From the NCBI GenBank assembly GCA_947444195.1, contig CANEZL010000028.1, positions 1 through 64,000 on the forward strand: DNA of 64,000 nucleotides. Direction: 5' to 3'. The position numbers and the translations under genes were made by a program. The notes under the pieces were generated by a model. It did no database searches, was not told the origin of the DNA, and worked only from the letters and a program-made list of their open reading frames with translations. Below are positions 9,739 to 18,725 of the stretch, in pieces. The stretch's first letter is position 1. The number at the start of each line of letters is the position of its first letter. The DNA comes from Methylobacteriaceae bacterium. Its GTDB lineage: Bacteria; Pseudomonadota; Alphaproteobacteria; Rhizobiales; Beijerinckiaceae.

Positions 9739-10532
9739 GCGTCGCCGGCATCAACGTCCTCGTGGAGGAGACCCGCGCCCGGCAAGCGGCCGCCGGCGCC
9801 CCGCTGCTCGCGGTCAGCGGCGTCTCGACCTATTACGGCAGCGTCGCCGCCCTGCGGGGCGTCGACCTGACCGTGGGCGAGGGCGAGATCGTCACGCTGA
9901 TCGGCGCCAACGGGGCCGGCAAGTCGACCCTGATGATGACGATCTTCGGCGCCCCCCAGGCCCGCTCCGGCACCATCACCTATGCGGGCCAGGACATCAC
10001 GCGCCTGCCGACCCACGCCATCGCCCGCCTCGGCCTCGCGCAGTCGCCGGAGGGCCGTCGGGTCTTCCCGCGCATGAGCGTGTTCGAGAACCTCCAGATG
10101 GGCGCGAGCCTGAACGGGGGGCGCACCTTCGCGCCGGATCTGGAGCGGGTCTGCGGCCTGTTCCCGCGCCTGAAGGAGCGGCTCCAGCAGCGGGCGGGCA
10201 CCATGTCGGGAGGCGAGCAGCAGATGCTCGCGATCGGCCGCGCCCTGATGAGCCGGCCGCGGCTGCTCCTCCTCGACGAGCCGTCGCTCGGCCTCGCGCC
10301 CCTGGTGGTGAAGGGCATCTTCGACGCGATCCGCGACCTCAACCGCACGGACGGGATGACGATCTTCCTCGTGGAGCAGAACGCCTACCACGCCCTGAAG
10401 CTGGCGCACCGGGGCTACGTGCTGGTCAACGGGCGCGTCACCATGAGCGGGACGGGGCGCCAGCTCCTCGACGATCCGGCGGTGAAGGCCGCCTATCTCG
10501 AAGGCGGCCACGGCGCCGCGCCGGGAGCCTGA
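9735..10532 (+). CDS. livF: branched-chain amino acid ABC transporter ATPase LivF
   Basis: A 265-residue second ATP-binding subunit. It has Walker A GANGAGKST, the LivF hallmark AQSPEGRRVFPRMSVFENLQMG, signature MSGGEQQMLAIGRALM, Walker B LLLLDEPSLGLAP and LVEQNA. The N-terminal ~25 residues precede the usual LivF start, so the true start could be slightly downstream. However, the ATGA overlap with livG supports 9735. It is followed after 3 bp by a small membrane gene that belongs to the same operon. Confidence 0.96.
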   Translation: MSVAGINVLVEETRARQAAAGAPLLAVSGVSTYYGSVAALRGVDLTVGEGEIVTLIGANGAGKSTLMMTIFGAPQARSGTITYAGQDITRLPTHAIARLGLAQSPEGRRVFPRMSVFENLQMGASLNGGRTFAPDLERVCGLFPRLKERLQQRAGTMSGGEQQMLAIGRALMSRPRLLLLDEPSLGLAPLVVKGIFDAIRDLNRTDGMTIFLVEQNAYHALKLAHRGYVLVNGRVTMSGTGRQLLDDPAVKAAYLEGGHGAAPGA

Positions 10533-10535
10533 CGC

Positions 10536-10910
10536 ATGCTGCAGGGCATCCTCCACGAGGAGGGATCGATCTGGCTCTTCCTCCTCGTCACCGTGGTGAT
10601 GGGCGGCTGGGCCGGCTGGATGGCGGCGCGCGCCGTGGCCCGGGCCTGGCGCCCGTTCTGGCAGGCGGCCCTCGCCCTGCTCCTCGTGGCGGGGGCGGTC
10701 CGCTTCATCCACTTCGCCCTGTTCCAGGGCACGCTGCTCTCGGCGCAGTACTACCTCGCCGACGCCGCGGTGGTGATGCTCGTGGGCGCGGCCGGCTACC
10801 GCTTCACCCGCACCCGGCAGATGACCACGCAGTACCGCTGGCTCTACGCCCGGACCTCGCCCTTCACTTGGCGGGAGCGCCCTTCCGGCGCGCCGGCCGA
10901 GCAGCCATGA
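10536..10910 (+). CDS. liv operon small membrane protein (DUF6867-like)
   Basis: A 124-residue protein with three predicted membrane helices (about 13-34, 43-65 and 72-90) and a short basic-aromatic tail (YRWLYARTSPFTWRE). It sits 3 bp after livF and 69 bp before livK, inside the operon. Rhizobiales liv operons often carry such a gene at this place. I believe it matches DUF6867, but this is from memory. An accessory role in amino acid transport is inferred from position only. Confidence 0.85.
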   Translation: MLQGILHEEGSIWLFLLVTVVMGGWAGWMAARAVARAWRPFWQAALALLLVAGAVRFIHFALFQGTLLSAQYYLADAAVVMLVGAAGYRFTRTRQMTTQYRWLYARTSPFTWRERPSGAPAEQP

Positions 10911-10979
10911 TCGATTCCGAACACGCCGCGCCCGACCGATTCCGCCGGGGCGGCCTGTGAACCTGAGGAGACGACCGGG

Positions 10980-12101
10980 ATGAGAGTAGGACTTCTGGCG
11001 GGCCTCGCGCTCGGGCTCCTGGCCACGGGCGCCGCCCAGGCGCAGGTGAAGGTCGCGGTCGGCGCGCCGATCACCGGCAACAGCGCCGCCTTCGGCGCCC
11101 AGCTCAAGAACGGCGTCTCCCAGGCCGTCGAGGACATCAACAAGGCCGGCGGCATCAAGGGCCAGAAGGTCGAGTTCTCCTCCGGCGACGACGCCTCCGA
11201 CCCGAAGCAGGGCGTCTCGGTGGCCAACAAGTTCGCCTCCGACGGGGTGAAATACGTGGTCGGCCACTTCAACTCGGGCGTGTCGATCCCGGCCTCCGAG
11301 GTCTACGCGGATGCCGGCATCGTCGAGATCACCCCCGGCTCCACCAACGTGAAGTTCACCGAGCGCGGCCTCTGGAACGTGTTCCGCACCTGCGGCCGCG
11401 ACGACCAGCAGGGCGCGGTGGCGGGCGACTATCTCGCCAAGGAGTTCAAGGGCAAGAAGGTCGCGGTCATCCACGACAAGACCCCCTACGGCAAAGGGCT
11501 CGCCGACGAGACCCTGAAGGCCTTCAAGGCCAAGGGCGGCAAGGAGACCCTCGTCGAGGGCATCAATCCGGGCGAGAAGGACTACTCGGCCCTGGTGTCG
11601 AAGCTGAAGCAGAACGGCATCGAGGTGGTCTATTTCGGCGGCTACTACACCGAGGCCGGCCTGATCATCCGCCAGATGCGCGACCAGGGCCTGAAGGCGC
11701 CGATGATGGGCGGCGACGGCATGGTGGACAAGGAACTCGTCGCCATCGCCGGGCCCGGCGCCGAGGGCACGCTGACCACCTTCCCGCCGGACGCCCGCAA
11801 GAACCCCGCCGCCAAGGACGCGGTCGCCGCCTTCAAGGCCAAGGGCATCGATCCGGAAGCCTACACCCTCTACGCCTACGCCGCCGTGCAGATCTTCAAG
11901 CAGGCCATCGAGGGCGCCGGCACCACGGACGCCAAGAAGGTCGCCGCCTACATGCGCGAGGGCAAGCCGTTCCAGACGGTGCTCGGGCCGATCTCCTTCG
12001 ACAAGAAGGGCGACATCACCAAGCCCGACTACGTGATGTACAACTGGAAGAAGAACGACAAGGGCGTGGTCGACTACACCGGCAACGAGGTCACGCAGTA
12101 A
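10980..12101 (+). CDS. livK: branched-chain amino acid binding protein LivK
   Basis: A 373-residue periplasmic binding protein. The signal peptide covers about residues 1-21 (MRVGLLAGLALGLLATGAAQA). The mature protein has the Leu/Ile/Val-binding fold: VAVGAPITGNSAAFG, the GVKYVVGHFNSGVSIPAS ligand loop, ITPGSTNV, and KKVAVIHDKTPYGKGLADE at the second lobe. It delivers substrate to LivHM. An AGGAG ribosome site precedes the ATG. As the last gene of the operon it is followed by a hairpin. Confidence 0.96.
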   Translation: MRVGLLAGLALGLLATGAAQAQVKVAVGAPITGNSAAFGAQLKNGVSQAVEDINKAGGIKGQKVEFSSGDDASDPKQGVSVANKFASDGVKYVVGHFNSGVSIPASEVYADAGIVEITPGSTNVKFTERGLWNVFRTCGRDDQQGAVAGDYLAKEFKGKKVAVIHDKTPYGKGLADETLKAFKAKGGKETLVEGINPGEKDYSALVSKLKQNGIEVVYFGGYYTEAGLIIRQMRDQGLKAPMMGGDGMVDKELVAIAGPGAEGTLTTFPPDARKNPAAKDAVAAFKAKGIDPEAYTLYAYAAVQIFKQAIEGAGTTDAKKVAAYMREGKPFQTVLGPISFDKKGDITKPDYVMYNWKKNDKGVVDYTGNEVTQ

Positions 12102-12157
12102 CGGCGTTTCCGTAAACCCCTGCCGCGCAGGTCGCCGACCTGTGGCGGGTGCCATCG

Positions 12158-12192
12158 GAGCCGTTCCGGCCCTTGCCGGAGCGGCTCTTCTC
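12158..12192 (+). terminator. terminator of the liv operon
   Basis: A 12-bp stem with one G:U pair (GAGCCGTTCCGG at 12158-12169, CCGGAGCGGCTC at 12176-12187) and a 6-nt loop, followed by TTCTCGTT. It lies 57 bp after the livK stop. Confidence 0.65.
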
Positions 12193-12274
12193 GTTCCAGA
12201 CGGCCCGCGGAGGCGTGCTCCGCTACAACCCGCATCGTCCGTCGCCCCGCCCGGGCGCGATTGTCGGTGCGCGC

Positions 12275-12289
12275 GCACACGAAATGTGC
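12275..12289 (+). promoter_or_regulatory. possible NtrC site upstream of gltI
   Basis: A perfect 5-5-5 inverted repeat, GCACA-CGAAA-TGTGC. The NtrC enhancer consensus has the form GCACC-N5-GGTGC, so spacing and 8 of 10 positions agree. A second, poorer match (TGCACC...GGCGC, 6-nt spacer) starts at 12370. Both lie upstream of the sigma-54-like promoter at 12485. Confidence 0.35.
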
Positions 12290-12484
12290 ACTATGACCAC
12301 GGCACGGGCGCGAACGCCCGGCACTGATGCGCGCATCGGATCACGGGATGGAAATTTCGGCCTCTCCTTGCACCACGCATGGCGCGAACGCCGACAGGGC
12401 GGCCGTCCCGGCCGCCCGGAGCGGGGCGCCCGACGCGGTCCGAGGCCCCGGCGCCCCGATTTCCGTCGTGGATCCATCGCGAAG

Positions 12485-12500
12485 CGGCACCATCATTGCA
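12485..12500 (+). promoter_or_regulatory. sigma-54-like promoter for gltIJKL
   Basis: The sequence CGGCACCATCATTGCA fits the -24/-12 consensus TGGCACG-N4-TTGCA with two mismatches. The invariant GG (12486-12487) and GC (12498-12499) are separated by exactly 10 bp. Transcription would start near 12511, giving a leader of about 67 nt before the gltI ATG. Confidence 0.45.
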
Positions 12501-12577
12501 CAGGCGTGTCCGCACGCCGGGCGCGTCCACGCCGAGACCGTCGAAAGCCGTTCGGCATGATTGGGAGTTTCGTTTCA

Positions 12578-13501
12578 ATGCAGGTTCGTTTCGATCGTTG
12601 CGGACTGGCGCTCGGTCTCGTGCTGGGAGCGTCGCTGCTCGCCGCACCGGCCGGGGCCGAGGAACTCACCGGCACGCTGAAGAAGGTGAAGGATTCCGGC
12701 GCCATCACCATCGGCTACCGGGATTCCTCGGTGCCGTTCTCCTATCTCGACGGCAACCAGAAGCCCGTCGGCTACGCGATGGACATCTGCTACAAGATCG
12801 CCGACGCGGTGAAGGCGCAGCTCAAGCTCGACAAGATGGAGGTGCGGCTCAACCCGGTCACCTCCGCCACGCGCATTCCGCTGATCGCCAACGGCACGAT
12901 CGATCTGGAGTGCGGCTCGACCACGAACAACGCCGAGCGCCAGAAGCAGGCAACCTTCACCAACTCGCACTTTCTCACGGCGACCCGCTTCGTCGCCAAG
13001 AAGGACGCCAACCTGAAGACCTTCGACGACCTGAAGGGCAAGACCGTGGTCTCGACCTCGGGCACCACCAACATCAAGCAGATCAACGAGGCCAACACCG
13101 AGCGTAAGCTCGGCCTCACCATCCTGCCGGCCAAGGACCACGCCGAGGCCTTCCTGATGGTCGAGACCGGCCGCGCCGCGGCCTTCGTGATGGACGACGT
13201 GCTGCTCGCCTCGCTGGCCGCCAGCTCGAAGACCCCCGACGCCTACGCGATCTCCACCGACCCGCTGTCCAAGCCCGAGCCCTACGGCATCATGCTGCGC
13301 AAGGACGACGCGCCCTTCAAGGCGGTGGCCGACGCCGCGACCAAGGCGCTCTACACCAGCCCCGAGGGCAAGGCGCTCTACGACAAGTGGTTCACGCAGC
13401 CCATCCCGCCGCGCGGCATCAACATGAAGCTGCCGATGAGCGACGCGATGCAGAAGCAGTTCAAGAACCCGAGCGACAGCCCGGATCCGGCTGCCTACTG
13501 A
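12578..13501 (+). CDS. gltI: glutamate/aspartate ABC transporter binding protein
   Basis: A 307-residue periplasmic amino acid binding protein (family 3). The signal peptide covers about residues 1-27 (ends APAGA-EEL). The mature part has GTLKKVKDSGAITIGYRDSS, PVGYAMDICYKIADAV and NGTIDLECGSTTNNAERQ, the usual GltI/AatJ ligand-binding pattern. The C-terminus FTQPIPPRGINMKLPMS is also GltI-like. The ATG at 12578 is chosen for its GGGAG ribosome site 10 nt upstream, although an in-frame ATG lies 21 bp earlier. It is the first gene of the glt operon, separated from gltJ by a strong hairpin. Confidence 0.93.
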   Translation: MQVRFDRCGLALGLVLGASLLAAPAGAEELTGTLKKVKDSGAITIGYRDSSVPFSYLDGNQKPVGYAMDICYKIADAVKAQLKLDKMEVRLNPVTSATRIPLIANGTIDLECGSTTNNAERQKQATFTNSHFLTATRFVAKKDANLKTFDDLKGKTVVSTSGTTNIKQINEANTERKLGLTILPAKDHAEAFLMVETGRAAAFVMDDVLLASLAASSKTPDAYAISTDPLSKPEPYGIMLRKDDAPFKAVADAATKALYTSPEGKALYDKWFTQPIPPRGINMKLPMSDAMQKQFKNPSDSPDPAAY

Positions 13502-13513
13502 GCGGGCCCGGAA

Positions 13514-13544
13514 CGCGCCCGCGCCGATGACGGGCGCGGGCGCG
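13514..13544 (+). terminator. intercistronic hairpin between gltI and gltJ
   Basis: A perfect 12-bp GC-only stem (CGCGCCCGCGCC at 13514-13525, GGCGCGGGCGCG at 13533-13544), 12 nt after the gltI stop, without a T-run. Such hairpins after binding-protein genes commonly protect their mRNA 3' end or partly terminate, giving more binding protein than permease. Confidence 0.6.
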
Positions 13545-13703
13545 CGGCCCCCACGATCTTCCTCGCGCCGGCTTCAGGCGGCAGGGCGCGAGGAACCTGT
13601 GAAGAAGCGGACCGGCCGTCCGTTTTGATCGGACACGCGTCTGTCGGGCGTGCACGATCCGACCGATGACTTTCCATTCCGGACTTGGCGAAGCCCTGAG
13701 ACG

Positions 13704-14426
13704 ATGAACTACAACTGGAACTGGGGCATCTTCTTTGAGCCCTCGCCCGAGGGCACCGGCACCTATGCCGACATGCTCCTCTCGGGCCTCCTCTGGACCA
13801 TCGTCACCGCCCTGTGCTCCTGGGTGATGGCGTTCACCATCGGCTCGCTGATCGGCGTGATGCGCACCCTGCCGAGCAAGACCGCGAACGCCATCGGCAC
13901 CGCCTATGTCGAGCTGTTCCGGAACATCCCCCTGCTGGTGCAGATGTTCCTCTGGTACTTCGTCCTGCCGGAGGTGCTGCCCCAGTCCTGGGGCACCTGG
14001 TTGAAGCAGCTGCCCAACGCCCCCTTCTACACCGGCGTGGTGTGCCTGGGCTTCTTCACCGCCTCCCGCGTCGCCGAGCAGGTGCGCGCCGGCATCCAGG
14101 CCCTGCCGCGGGGCCAGCGCATGGCCGGCACCGCCATGGGCTTCACGGTGGCGCAGACCTACCGCTACGTGCTCCTGCCCAACGCCTACCGCATCATCCT
14201 GCCGCCACTGACCTCCGAGTTCCTGAACAACCTCAAGAACACGTCCGTGGCGCTGACCATCGGCCTGCTGGAGCTCACCGCCCGCGCGCGCTCGATGCAG
14301 GAATTCTCCTTCCAGGTCTTCGAGGCCTTCACGGCCGCGACGATCCTGTACGTCCTCATCAACCTCGTGGTGATCACGGCGGCCTCGTTCATCGAGCGCT
14401 CCGTGGCCGTGCCGGGACAGCGCTGA
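13704..14426 (+). CDS. gltJ: glutamate/aspartate ABC transporter permease GltJ
   Basis: A 240-residue inner-membrane permease of the HisM/GltJ family. It opens MNYNWNWGIFFEPSPEGTGTY, the conserved GltJ N-terminus. The binding-protein-dependent transport motif is in SRVAEQVRAGIQALPRGQRMAGTAMG, and about five membrane helices are present. The start at 13704 fits the family; an upstream in-frame ATG adds 18 unrelated residues. Its TGA shares one base with the ATG of gltK (TGATG), so translation of the two permeases is coupled. Confidence 0.94.
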   Translation: MNYNWNWGIFFEPSPEGTGTYADMLLSGLLWTIVTALCSWVMAFTIGSLIGVMRTLPSKTANAIGTAYVELFRNIPLLVQMFLWYFVLPEVLPQSWGTWLKQLPNAPFYTGVVCLGFFTASRVAEQVRAGIQALPRGQRMAGTAMGFTVAQTYRYVLLPNAYRIILPPLTSEFLNNLKNTSVALTIGLLELTARARSMQEFSFQVFEAFTAATILYVLINLVVITAASFIERSVAVPGQR

Positions 14427-15118
14427 TGCTCGCGAACTTCGATTTCAGCGTCATCACCAGCAACCTGCCGTATCTCTTCTTCGACGGCATGCGCTTCACC
14501 CTCGGCCTCACCGCCATGGCGGCGGGCATGGGCATCGTGCTCGGCACGCTGATCGCCATGGCGCGCCTCTCCGGCGTGCCGGGGCTGAAGCACGTGGCCA
14601 AGGTCTATGTCGAGCTGATGCGCTCGCTGCCTCTCGTGCTGGTCATCTTCTGGTTCTACTTCCTCGTGCCGTATATCGGCGCCTACGTGACCGGCTCGCC
14701 GAACCCGATCCAGGTCGGCGCCTTCCCCTCGGCGCTCATCACCTTCACACTGTTCGAGGCGGCCTACTTCTCCGAGATCATGCGCGCGGGCATCCAGTCG
14801 ATCCCGAAGGGCCAGACGGCCGCGGCCTCGGCTCTGGGCATGAACTACTGGCAGTCGATGGTGAACGTCGTGCTGCCCCAGGCCTTCCGCAACATGCTGC
14901 CCTTGCTCCTCACGCAGACGATCGTGCTCTTCCAGGACACCTCGCTCGTCTACGTGCTCTCGCTCACCGACTTCCTCGGCGCGGCCTCGAAGGTCGCCCA
15001 GCGCGACGGGCGCCTGGTCGAGATGTACCTGTTCGCGGCCGTCGTCTACTTCGCGGTCTGCTTCACCGCCTCGTTCCTGGTGCGGCGCCTTCAGGCCCGC
15101 GTCGCCATCATCCGCTGA
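14426..15118 (+). CDS. gltK: glutamate/aspartate ABC transporter permease GltK
   Basis: A 230-residue second permease of the glt system. It has the conserved [43 protein letters not shown] (the EAA loop that contacts the ATPase), ALGMNYWQ and the C-terminal [15 protein letters not shown]. It pairs with GltJ to form the membrane channel. It overlaps gltJ by one base and precedes gltL by 31 bp. Confidence 0.95.
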   Translation: MLANFDFSVITSNLPYLFFDGMRFTLGLTAMAAGMGIVLGTLIAMARLSGVPGLKHVAKVYVELMRSLPLVLVIFWFYFLVPYIGAYVTGSPNPIQVGAFPSALITFTLFEAAYFSEIMRAGIQSIPKGQTAAASALGMNYWQSMVNVVLPQAFRNMLPLLLTQTIVLFQDTSLVYVLSLTDFLGAASKVAQRDGRLVEMYLFAAVVYFAVCFTASFLVRRLQARVAIIR

Positions 15119-15149
15119 TCCGTCCGCGCCGCTCCCAGAGGATCACATC

Positions 15150-16004
<855 letters not shown>

Positions 16005-16112
16005 TCCGATCTCCGCTCGATCGAGGCGGGGGTCGTATCGACCGAGCCCGCGCGGCGCCTGAGCGGAGCCCGGATTCGCCATCCCGAAGGGATCGACCGG
16101 ATCTGGTATGAG
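16005..16112. repeat. 108-bp dispersed repeat, family B, copy 1
   Basis: It begins at the base after the gltL stop codon and ends TGGTATGAG, 5 bp before the end of the convergent gene. Copy 2 at 18541-18648 has the same length with roughly ten substitutions and no indels. Shared features include GGGGGTCGTATCGACCGAGC and CCATCCCGAAGGGAT. No open frame with family similarity was recognised. Confidence 0.9.
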
Positions 16113-16117
16113 CCGTC

Positions 16118-16795
16118 TCAGGCGTCGCGCGCGTACAGCACCGCGATCTCCTCGGGCCCCTGCCGCAGCACCACCCGCGTGACGAAGCGCGCGGCGTCCG
16201 GCACGGCGCCGGGCACCGTCAGCTCCACGGCGCGCTCGCCGCGGGCACGCTTCCCGCGCCAGAGGGCGTAGGGATAGGCGTCGATGGACAGGAAGGTGTC
16301 GGCCCCGCGCGGGGCCGGGAAGCGCCCGGTCGCCCCCGAATTGATCGGCGCGAGCTCGATCCGGTCGCGATAGGCCGCGACCAGGGCGGCGCTGTCGAGT
16401 TCGAGGATCTCGTGGGCGTGGCCCCGATAGGCCCGGCCCGCCAGCAGGGTGGCCAGCCGCTTGCCGCTCAGCCAGAAGAACACCCGCGCGTTCAGGCGCG
16501 CGCGCCAGTCCGCAGGCTCCAGCCCGTCCCGCAGGCAGCGGGCGAGGGCCGCGTCGCTCAAGGGTTTCTGATCCCGCAGGACCACCCGGCCGAGATCGGC
16601 CCGCTCCAGCACGATGCCCGCGGGGCGCTGCCGCCCGGCCGCCGCGCGGGTCCCGGCATCGGCCGCGAACAGGTCGAGGGCCGCGGCGGTGCTGAGGAGG
16701 CCGTGCCGCCGGATGGTCGGCCAGGCGCCGCGCTCGGCCATGTGGAACAGCCTCGGGCAGTCCGCCAGCAGTTCCCCGAGCTCGCTCTCCGTCAC
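16118..16795 (-). CDS. conserved hypothetical protein (DUF7002-like)
   Basis: A 225-residue cytosolic protein. The GTG start at 16795 has a strong ribosome site (GGGAGGAG); a TTG start 45 bp upstream is possible but adds residues without a ribosome site. The N-terminus LFHMAERGAWPTIRRHGLLS looks like the substrate-binding opening of DarT/Tpt1-type ADP-ribosyltransferase folds (an early His, then a G-L-L-S turn). NARVFFWLSG may be the next core strand. I associate the family with DUF7002 from memory. It diverges from the Ni/Co gene pair and abuts a family B repeat. Function unknown. Confidence 0.75.
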   Translation of the reverse strand: MTESELGELLADCPRLFHMAERGAWPTIRRHGLLSTAAALDLFAADAGTRAAAGRQRPAGIVLERADLGRVVLRDQKPLSDAALARCLRDGLEPADWRARLNARVFFWLSGKRLATLLAGRAYRGHAHEILELDSAALVAAYRDRIELAPINSGATGRFPAPRGADTFLSIDAYPYALWRGKRARGERAVELTVPGAVPDAARFVTRVVLRQGPEEIAVLYARDA

Positions 16796-16885
16796 CCGCG
16801 CTCCTCCCGGCGCCTCGCTTTCGCCCCAGAGGACGCGCAAGCCCGTTTACCGATCCTTCACCAAAGCCCGCGAGCGTCCGTGTCG

Positions 16886-17554
16886 ATGCCGAATGCCGCG
16901 CCCGTCCTCCGGTCCCTCGCCCTCGCGGGCCTGCTCGCCCTGGCGGCCGAGCCCGCCCTGGCGCATCCCCATGTCTGGGTGACCGCCAGGGCCGAGATCG
17001 ACTACGCCTCGGGCCAGGTCACCGCGATCCGCCACATCTGGGCCTTCGACGCGGCCTACTCCGCCTACGTCACGCAGGGGCTCGACAAGAACGGGGACGG
17101 CAAGCTCTCGCCGGACGAACTCGCGGGGCTCGCCAGCGAGAACACGCAGAACCTCGGCGAGTTCGGCTATTTCACCAAGCTCAAGGTCGGCGGCAAGGAG
17201 CAGGCCTTCGCGAGCCCCACCGAGCCGCGCATGGCCATGGAGGGCGACGCGCTCACCCTCAGCTTCCTCCTGCCCCTGAAGAGCCCGGTCGCCCAGGGGC
17301 GCGGCGTGGTGGCCCTGGAGGTCTACGATCCCACCTTCTTCGTCTCCTTCGGCCTCGCCGAGGGGCCGGACGCGGCCCGCCTCGCCGGCGCGCCGGCGGG
17401 CTGCGCCGCCACCGTGACCCGGCCGAAATCCCCGGACGCGAAGGCGGCGGAAGCGGGCAAGCCCGGCATGACGGAGGCCTTCTTCGAGGCGCTCACCGCC
17501 GCCTCCAATTACGGCCTGCAATACGCCCAGCGGATCCTCGTCGCATGTCCGTGA
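16886..17554 (+). CDS. DUF1007 periplasmic protein, partner of NicO transporter
   Basis: A 222-residue exported protein of the DUF1007 family. The signal peptide ends near PALA and is followed at once by HPHVWV, a His-rich mature N-terminus typical of this family and suited to metal binding. An acidic DKNGDGKLSPDEL segment near residue 70 looks like an EF-hand loop. The gene overlaps the next one by 10 bp. In many Rhizobiales this pair (DUF1007 plus NicO permease) forms a nickel/cobalt transport unit. A GTG at 16880 is an alternative start. Confidence 0.88.
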   Translation: MPNAAPVLRSLALAGLLALAAEPALAHPHVWVTARAEIDYASGQVTAIRHIWAFDAAYSAYVTQGLDKNGDGKLSPDELAGLASENTQNLGEFGYFTKLKVGGKEQAFASPTEPRMAMEGDALTLSFLLPLKSPVAQGRGVVALEVYDPTFFVSFGLAEGPDAARLAGAPAGCAATVTRPKSPDAKAAEAGKPGMTEAFFEALTAASNYGLQYAQRILVACP

Positions 17555-18540
17555 GCCTGGGCCTCGCGGACGCGGTCGGTCCGCGCCTGCCGCTCAGGCT
17601 CGGCCTCGTGCTCGCCGCGGTGCTGGCCGCCGCGCTGCTCCTGGCGGGCCTGAACTGGCTGGTGATGCCGGGCGTCGCCGCCCCGCCGCCGCGCTCGCCC
17701 TTCGGGATCGGCTTCCGCGAGGCGGCGCCCGCGGCGACGGGTCTCGGCGGCTGGCTCCTCGCCGTCCAGGCGAACTTCGCCCGGGGCCTGCAGGGAGCCG
17801 TCCAGGGCCTCAAGGCCGGAGGGGACTGGCTGCCCCTCGTCCTCCTCGGTTTCGCCTACGGGGTCTTCCACGCGGCAGGTCCCGGCCACGGCAAGGCGGT
17901 GATCGCGGGCTACATCGTGGCGGGCGAGCGCACGCTCCGGCGCGGCTGCGGCATGAGCTTCGCCGCGGCGCTCCTCCAGGCCTGCGTCGCGGTCGCCATC
18001 GTGGGGATCGGCAGCCTCCTGCTCGGGGCCACCGCGGCGGCGATGTCGCGGGCGGGGGGCCTCGTGGAGAGCGCGAGCTTCGCCCTGGTCGCCGTGCTCG
18101 GCCTCGCGGTGACGTGGCGCAAGGCCGGCCGTCTCGCCGCCGGCAGCGCGCAGGCCTGCGGACCGGACTGCGCCCACGGCCGCCTCGACGCGCGGGCCGC
18201 CGCGGGGGAAACCTGGCGGGAGCGGGCGGGCATCGTGCTCGCCGCCGGCTCGCGCCCCTGCGCGGGGGCGGTTCTGATCCTCGTCTTCGCCCTGTCGCAG
18301 GGGCTGGCCTGGGCCGGCATCCTCGCCGTGTTCGCCATGGCCCTCGGCACGGCGCTCACCACCGCGGCGCTCGCCTGCCTCGCGGTCTTCGCCAAGGGGC
18401 TCGCCCTGCGCCTCGCCGGCGGGCGCGGGCAGGCGGGCCTGCGCGCCGTCGGCGCCCTCGAACTCCTGGCCAGCGCCCTCGTCTTCGTGCTCGGCCTCGC
18501 CATGCTCGCGGGCTTCGCCCTGGGCGGCGGGGGCGCCTGA
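17545..18540 (+). CDS. nickel/cobalt transporter, NicO/RcnA family
   Basis: A 331-residue membrane protein with about six helices. The family motif HAAGPGHGK, with its paired histidines, is near residue 112. SRPCAGAVLILVFAL in the second half is the other NicO signature. A His/Cys loop (CGPDCAHG) lies between the halves. It is probably a Ni2+/Co2+ transporter; whether uptake or export cannot be told from sequence alone. It overlaps the DUF1007 gene. No riboswitch is evident upstream. A family B repeat starts right after its stop. Confidence 0.9.
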   Translation: MSVSLGLADAVGPRLPLRLGLVLAAVLAAALLLAGLNWLVMPGVAAPPPRSPFGIGFREAAPAATGLGGWLLAVQANFARGLQGAVQGLKAGGDWLPLVLLGFAYGVFHAAGPGHGKAVIAGYIVAGERTLRRGCGMSFAAALLQACVAVAIVGIGSLLLGATAAAMSRAGGLVESASFALVAVLGLAVTWRKAGRLAAGSAQACGPDCAHGRLDARAAAGETWRERAGIVLAAGSRPCAGAVLILVFALSQGLAWAGILAVFAMALGTALTTAALACLAVFAKGLALRLAGGRGQAGLRAVGALELLASALVFVLGLAMLAGFALGGGGA

Positions 18541-18648
18541 TACGATCTCCGCTTGATCGAAGCGGGGGTCGTATCGACCGAGCCCGCGCGGCGCATGAGC
18601 GAAGCCCAAATCCGCCATCCCGAAGGGATCAACCGGATTTGGTATGAG
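18541..18648. repeat. 108-bp dispersed repeat, family B, copy 2
   Basis: It starts at the base after the nicO stop codon and ends TGGTATGAG, matching copy 1 at 16005-16112 end to end with about ten base changes. Both copies are in the same orientation and both abut the 3' end of a plus-strand transport operon. Confidence 0.9.
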
Positions 18649-18725
18649 GCGATCTGCGTCCCTCGCCAAGCCCCGCCGCTCTGTGGCAGGCTCACGCCTT
18701 TCTCGGGCGGGAGAGGCACGCGGCC

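Noticed and set aside
9660..12278. 872-residue minus-strand frame across livG-livK
   Set aside because: It covers three to four real transporter genes in antisense; no ribosome site, signal or domain.
16796..16885. Cobalamin or nickel riboswitch before the DUF1007-NicO pair
   Set aside because: Only 90 bp separate the divergent genes, and no B12-box or NiCo motif could be seen.
16005..18648. Family B repeat as an attachment site or a transposon end pair around the DUF7002-like and Ni/Co genes
   Set aside because: The copies are in direct orientation with no target duplication or integrase gene nearby, and each abuts a different operon end. A composite element is possible but unsupported.
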